Shown: piece after piece, positions 60,460 to 64,000 of the stretch | How the letters are laid out: every line of letters starts with the position of its first letter | How positions within the stretch are numbered: the first letter of the stretch is position 1 | Assembly: GCA_035286595.1 (NCBI GenBank) | Contig: DATEDA010000118.1 | Span: 1 to 64,000, forward strand | DNA length: 64,000 nt | Source of the DNA: DATEDA01 sp035286595 | Lineage (GTDB): Bacteria; Pseudomonadota; Gammaproteobacteria; Burkholderiales; SG8-39 | Direction: 5' to 3' | Position numbers and translations under genes: made by a program | The notes under the pieces: generated by a model | What the model saw: the letters and a program-made list of their open reading frames with translations, nothing else | Told to the model about the DNA's origin: nothing | Databases searched by the model: none

Positions 60460-60482
60460 CGCTATCGCGCGCGCGGGCGGCG

Positions 60483-61109
60483 TCAGTCGACCGCGCGTGC
60501 CGCGTCGTCCGCGGCGAGCGCGTTGATCTGGCGCGCCATCCGCAGCAGCTCTTCCCAGATGTGGTCGGTGTCCTTGCGGAAGACCGTGTTCGCGTCGGGG
60601 TTGAGGACGTACCACAGGCCGCGGTCGATCTCGCGCCGGAGCTCGCCCGGCCGCCAGCCGACGTAGCCGACGTAGAAGCGCGCGTCGGTCGGCCGGTCCT
60701 CGATGATCTTGTCGATCGTGTTGACGTTGATGGCGAGGTACAGGTTCGACATGATCAGGAGCGACCCGACACCGGGGCGCTCGCCGCGCACCACCGCGAC
60801 CAGCGCGCTGGTCGAGAAGGGTCCCCCGAAAAAAACCGGCTCCACGACCTTCTTGGACGGCTCGTGCTCCGGGAAGAGGCTCGCGAGCGACCGCCGCGTC
60901 GGCTTGTTGATGATCACCCCGATGTGCCCACCGCTCGTGGTCGGCGACGCGATGAGTACCGTCTGGCGGTACTCGGGGTCTCGGAACCCCGGCGCCGCGA
61001 CCAGGAACACCGTGGCCTCGGCGGGCGCCGGCGCCTGAGCGCGGGCCGGCTCGGCCAGGGCCGCCGCCAGGGCGAGCGCCCCGGCGAGCAGGCGGAGAAG
61101 CTCTTTCAT
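60483..61109 (-). CDS. exported YqgE/AlgH family protein (copy 1)
   Basis: 208-aa paralog of the next gene. A clear signal peptide (LLAGALALAAALAEPARAQA) precedes the AlgH core: VFLVAAPGFRDPEYRQTVLIA, IGVIINKPTRRSLASLF, VFFGGPF and FYVGYVGWRPGELRREI. The tail NTVFRKDTDHIWEELLRMARQ parallels that of copy 2. Family function is unresolved; AlgH was first tied to alginate regulation. Two secreted copies in tandem are unusual. ATG 61109 has an AAAGAG-like site. Confidence 0.87.
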   Translation of the reverse strand: MKELLRLLAGALALAAALAEPARAQAPAPAEATVFLVAAPGFRDPEYRQTVLIASPTTSGGHIGVIINKPTRRSLASLFPEHEPSKKVVEPVFFGGPFSTSALVAVVRGERPGVGSLLIMSNLYLAINVNTIDKIIEDRPTDARFYVGYVGWRPGELRREIDRGLWYVLNPDANTVFRKDTDHIWEELLRMARQINALAADDAARAVD

Positions 61110-61139
61110 CGAATCACCCCGAGCATCTGCAATCCACCG

Positions 61140-61748
61140 CTATTGTAATGGTAGCGAGACCAGCTCGGCATGACGAAAACAATCCACCACGTGGTCGTTC
61201 ACCATCCCGACGGCCTGCATGAAAGCGTAGCAGATCGTCGAGCCGACGAAACGAAAACCATTCCGTCGCAGGTCGCGGGACAGGGCATCTGACACGTCCG
61301 TCTGCGCCGGCACCCGGCGCGGCGTTCGCCAGCGGTTCTGGACCGGGTGGCCGTCCACGAAGCCCCAGAGGTAGGCGTCCAGGCTGCCGTGGTGCTCCCG
61401 CAGGTCGAGCGCCGCGCGGGCGTTTCCGATCGCGGCTTCGATCTTCAGCCGGTTGCGCACGATCCCGGGATCCCCCATCAGCCGCTGGATCTGGCGTGCC
61501 CCGTAGCGTGCGATCCGCTCCGCGTCGAAGCCGTCGAACGCCCGGCGGTAGCCCTCGCGCTTGGCCAGGATGGTGGACCACGACAGCCCGGCCTGGGCGC
61601 CTTCGAGGATCAGGAACTCGAACAGCCGCCGGTCGTCGTGGACCGGGACGCCCCACTCACCGTCATGGTAGCGGACGTACTCGAGGCTGCCTAGGGACCA
61701 GGGGCAGCGCCGCCGGGAGTCGGGGAGAGCCAGGGTCCGGGCCGGCAC
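61140..61748 (-). CDS. tag: DNA-3-methyladenine glycosylase I
   Basis: 202-aa base-excision repair enzyme removing 3-methyladenine. It has the N-terminal RRCPW and YHDGEWGVP (zinc-binding Cys and His, catalytic-site residues), LFEFLILEGAQAGLSW, and the C-terminal NDHVVDCFRH with the other zinc ligands His and Cys. The helix-hairpin-helix region lies in LMGDPGIVRNRLKI. ATG 61748 gives a 14-residue leader before the conserved start; this leader may be partly artefact. Downstream of it on the same strand are the AlgH genes. Confidence 0.92.
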   Translation of the reverse strand: MPARTLALPDSRRRCPWSLGSLEYVRYHDGEWGVPVHDDRRLFEFLILEGAQAGLSWSTILAKREGYRRAFDGFDAERIARYGARQIQRLMGDPGIVRNRLKIEAAIGNARAALDLREHHGSLDAYLWGFVDGHPVQNRWRTPRRVPAQTDVSDALSRDLRRNGFRFVGSTICYAFMQAVGMVNDHVVDCFRHAELVSLPLQ

Positions 61749-61757
61749 CGGGCCCGC

Positions 61758-61811
61758 TCAGGCCGTGAACGCCTGAATGCCGGTCTGGGCGCGGCCCAGG
61801 ACGCGAGCGGG
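61758..61811 (-). pseudogene. C-terminal remnant of an acyl-CoA dehydrogenase-like gene
   Basis: Reading the minus strand, the last codons before the TGA at 61758-61760 give ARVLGRAQTGIQAFTA, matching ALILGRAQTGIQAFS, the end of the intact glutaryl-CoA dehydrogenase encoded 131 bp upstream. Codons differ (GCCCAGACCGGC versus GCGCAAACGGGG), so this is an old or independently acquired copy. No further upstream residues of the family are seen. The 143-bp interval between tag and the dehydrogenase holds nothing else recognised. Confidence 0.55.
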
Positions 61812-61891
61812 GTTTCGGCGAGCACTGCTCGCCGCCGCGAGCGCCCGAGCGCCTGCAGGCGCGAAGGGGGCGCATCTCGACATCTGCGGGC

Positions 61892-63085
61892 TCACGAGAA
61901 CGCCTGGATCCCCGTTTGCGCACGGCCGAGGATCAACGCATGGATGTCATGCGTGCCCTCGTACGTGTTCACCGTCTCGAGGTTGATCATGTGCCGGATG
62001 ACGTGAAACTCGTCGGCGATGCCGTTGCCGCCGTGCATGTCGCGCGCGAGGCGGGCGATCTCGAGCGCCTTGCCGCACGAGTTCCGCTTCACGAGGGAGA
62101 CCATCTCCGGCACCGCACGCCCCGCGTCGCTGAGCCGGCCGACCCGGAGGACCGCCTGCAGGCCGATGGTGATCTCGGTCATCATGTTGGCGAGCTTGAG
62201 CTGGATGAGCTGGTTCGCGGCGAGCGGCCGGCCGAACTGGGTCCGATCGAGCACGTACTGGCGCGCGCGGTGCCAGCAGTCCTCGGCGGCGCCGAGCGCG
62301 CCCCAGGCGATGCCGTAGCGCGCCTTGTTGAGGCACCCGAACGGCCCCTTCAGCCCCGACACGTTCGGCAGGAGCTGCGCTTCGGGGACGAAGACGTCGT
62401 CCATGACGATCTCGCCGGTGACCGAGGCGCGCAAGCTCATCTTGCCTTCGATCTTCGGGGCCGAGAGCCCCTTCATCCCTTTCTCGAGGATGAAGCCGCG
62501 GATGACGCCGTCGTCGGTCTTGGCCCAGACGACGAACACGTCGGCGATCGGCGAGTTCGTGATCCACATCTTCGCGCCCTTGAGGACGTAGCCGCCGTCC
62601 GCTTTCCGGGCGCGCGTCTGCATCGAGCCGGGATCGGAGCCGTGGTTGGGCTCGGTGAGCCCGAAGCAGCCGACCCACTCCCCCTTGGCGAGCTTCGGGA
62701 GGTACTTCCGGCGCTGCGCCTCGGTGCCGTAGGCGTGGATCGGGTGCATGACGAGCGAGCTCTGCACGCTCATCGCCGAGCGGTAGCCCGAGTCGACGCG
62801 CTCGACCTCGCGCGCGGTCAGCCCGTAGCTCACCTGGTTCACGCCGGCGCAGCCGTACCCGTCGATGGTCGAGCCGAGGAAGCCGAGCGCGCCCATCTCG
62901 TTCATGATCTCGCGGTCGAACTTCTCCTTGCGCGTCGCCTCCACCACGCGCGGCAGGAGCTTCTCCTGGCAGTACGCGCGGGCGGAGTCGCGCACCATGC
63001 GCTCCTCCTCGGTGAGCTGGTCCTCGAGCAGGAACGGGTCGTCCCAGCGGAACTCGGGCTTCGCTTTGGGCTCGGGCGCGTTCAT
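61892..63085 (-). CDS. gcdH: glutaryl-CoA dehydrogenase
   Basis: 397-aa FAD-dependent acyl-CoA dehydrogenase that oxidises and decarboxylates glutaryl-CoA to crotonyl-CoA. The signature is FGLTEPNHGSDPGSM (FAD-side), SGYRSAMSVQSSLVMHPI, and the C-terminal MHGGNGIADEFHVIRHMINLETVNTYEGTHDIHALILGRA, where Glu of YEGTHD is the catalytic base. These fit GcdH better than other members. ATG 63085 has GGAGG upstream and overlaps the 3-hydroxyacyl-CoA dehydrogenase stop by 4 nt. The pair should run lysine/tryptophan degradation to beta-oxidation. Confidence 0.93.
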   Translation of the reverse strand: MNAPEPKAKPEFRWDDPFLLEDQLTEEERMVRDSARAYCQEKLLPRVVEATRKEKFDREIMNEMGALGFLGSTIDGYGCAGVNQVSYGLTAREVERVDSGYRSAMSVQSSLVMHPIHAYGTEAQRRKYLPKLAKGEWVGCFGLTEPNHGSDPGSMQTRARKADGGYVLKGAKMWITNSPIADVFVVWAKTDDGVIRGFILEKGMKGLSAPKIEGKMSLRASVTGEIVMDDVFVPEAQLLPNVSGLKGPFGCLNKARYGIAWGALGAAEDCWHRARQYVLDRTQFGRPLAANQLIQLKLANMMTEITIGLQAVLRVGRLSDAGRAVPEMVSLVKRNSCGKALEIARLARDMHGGNGIADEFHVIRHMINLETVNTYEGTHDIHALILGRAQTGIQAFS

Positions 63086-64000
63086 GACTGGGCCTCCGGA
63101 TGGAGCAATGATAGTCCAAGGCGCGCGCGCCGCCTGAGCCACGGGCTCGCGCGGTAGCGCGGGTCGCCCGATGCGGCGAGCAGCGCTTCGAGGATCGCGG
63201 CCACGCGCCCCGCGCCGATCGCGTCGCCCCAGGCGAGCGGGCCCTTCGGGTAGCCGAGGCCCAGCGTCACCGCCAGGTCGAGGTCCGGCGGCGAGCAGAT
63301 GCGCTGCTGGACGATGTCGCAGCCGATGTTGACGATGTGCGCGACCACCCGCTGCGCGACGAACCCCGGGCTGTCGCCGATGACCGAGACCGGCACGCCG
63401 TCGCGTGCGAAGAGCGCATGCGCGGCGTCGCGCATTGCGGCGGAGGTCGCGGGCGTGATCATCAGCGTGCGCCGCTTCGCGAGGCCGAACAGCGCGTCGA
63501 TTGCGATGGTGCGCGTCGGATCGACGTTCTCCGCGAGCGCGACCGTCGTCGCGTCCTGGCCGAGCGGCGCGACCAGGATCAGCGAATCGGGCCCGGGCCG
63601 ATCGCCGCGGTCGAGCTGGGCGCCGAGCTTCGCGACCGTCGTGGCCGCCTCGTCGTGCAGCCCGTGGCGCGCGACCCACACCTTGGGAACGTCGGCCCTC
63701 GGCACTGCGGGGACCGGCATCGGCTTCGCGGCGCCGCCGGCGTACTCGTAGAACCCGCGATTGCCGGACTTCCGGCCGAGCAGCCCGGCGACGAGACGCT
63801 GCGCGGTGAGCGGCGAGGGCCGGTAGCGCGGCTCCTGGTAGTACTGGTCGTAGATCGACTCCATCACCGGGTGGGAGACGTCGAGCCCCGTGAGGTCGAA
63901 CAGCTCGAACGGACCCATCCGGAACCCGGCGCAGTCCCTGAGAATGCGGTCGATCTCGTAGAACTCCGCGACCCCTTCGCGGAGGCAGGCGAGCGCCTCG
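63082..64000 (-). CDS. 3-hydroxyacyl-CoA dehydrogenase, 5' part cut by window edge
   Basis: About 306 C-terminal residues are visible. RDCAGFRMGPFELFDLTGLDVSHPVMESIYDQYY is the conserved 3HCDH C-domain. After a degenerate spacer (about 105-190 of the visible part) a second C-domain-like block appears, SPGFVAQRVVAHIVNIGCDIVQQ with LGLGYPKGPLAWGD, so this protein has the repeated C-domain layout of PaaH-type dehydrogenases. It oxidises 3-hydroxyacyl-CoA with NAD. The N-terminal Rossmann domain lies beyond the right edge. Coupled to gcdH. Confidence 0.9.
   Translation of the reverse strand, partial: EALACLREGVAEFYEIDRILRDCAGFRMGPFELFDLTGLDVSHPVMESIYDQYYQEPRYRPSPLTAQRLVAGLLGRKSGNRGFYEYAGGAAKPMPVPAVPRADVPKVWVARHGLHDEAATTVAKLGAQLDRGDRPGPDSLILVAPLGQDATTVALAENVDPTRTIAIDALFGLAKRRTLMITPATSAAMRDAAHALFARDGVPVSVIGDSPGFVAQRVVAHIVNIGCDIVQQRICSPPDLDLAVTLGLGYPKGPLAWGDAIGAGRVAAILEALLAASGDPRYRASPWLRRRARLGLSLLHPEAQS

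Overview
The window is about 69% G+C, gene-dense and bacterial. Gene content points to a betaproteobacterium (Pseudomonadota): class I fumarase, tesA next to ybbA/ybbP, 3-hydroxybutyrate dehydrogenase, glutaryl-CoA dehydrogenase, a periplasmic formate dehydrogenase with DUF3305/DUF3306 partners, and DUF3563. The lineage is inferred from this content; no rRNA, tRNA, insertion sequence, phage gene or CRISPR array was seen. Both edges cut genes: a TgpA-type transglutaminase on the left and a 3-hydroxyacyl-CoA dehydrogenase on the right.

Layout. 1-3.7 kb (minus): MoxR ATPase, DUF58 protein and TgpA transglutaminase. 3.8-17.2 kb: mixed housekeeping and signalling genes (HDAC-like deacetylase, MnmH, TesA, YbbA/YbbP, TAXI binding protein, Ser/Thr kinase, EamA transporter, LuxR-type regulator with a hydrolase domain, acyl-CoA synthetase, RmuC). 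17.2-41.0 kb is a molybdenum/tungsten and formate hub. The minus-strand operon moaA-fdhD-mobA-moeA diverges from a ten-gene plus-strand formate dehydrogenase operon: DUF3305, DUF3306, a poly-ferredoxin, a TorD chaperone, a 65-aa Tat peptide, alpha, beta, a lipoprotein, cytochrome b gamma and an 87-aa exported peptide. A strong terminator closes it. A MOT1-type oxyanion transporter and a ModE-like regulator then face a tupBCA tungstate ABC transporter. After fumarase and a small arsenic module (arsR-arsI, convergent arsC) comes mobB-moeA-moaD-moaE.

41.0-51.6 kb concerns ion transport. A structured leader precedes a cation:proton antiporter, a universal stress protein and a HAD protein. These converge on a complete nine-gene V-type ATPase operon (subunits G/H-C-I-K-F-E-A-B-D in transcription order), nearly all translationally coupled by 4-nt start/stop overlaps. 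51.7-64 kb holds acyl-CoA and hydroxybutyrate metabolism, DUF3563, a LysR regulator, a kinase fused to a cyclic-nucleotide-binding domain divergent from clpB (which has a heat-shock-type promoter), two tandem exported AlgH/YqgE proteins, Tag glycosylase, a gene remnant, and glutaryl-CoA dehydrogenase coupled to 3-hydroxyacyl-CoA dehydrogenase.

How the parts fit: the metal-uptake genes (MOT1, Tup), their regulator, cofactor synthesis (moaA, moaD, moaE, two moeA), guanylylation (mobA, mobB), sulfuration (fdhD) and folding (TorD) all serve the Cys-ligated formate dehydrogenase. That enzyme would pass electrons through its beta subunit and cytochrome b to the quinone pool. The least explained items are the pseudoknot-like leader before the antiporter, the palindromes around the tungstate regulator, the apparently leaderless arsR, and the small proteins of the formate dehydrogenase operon.
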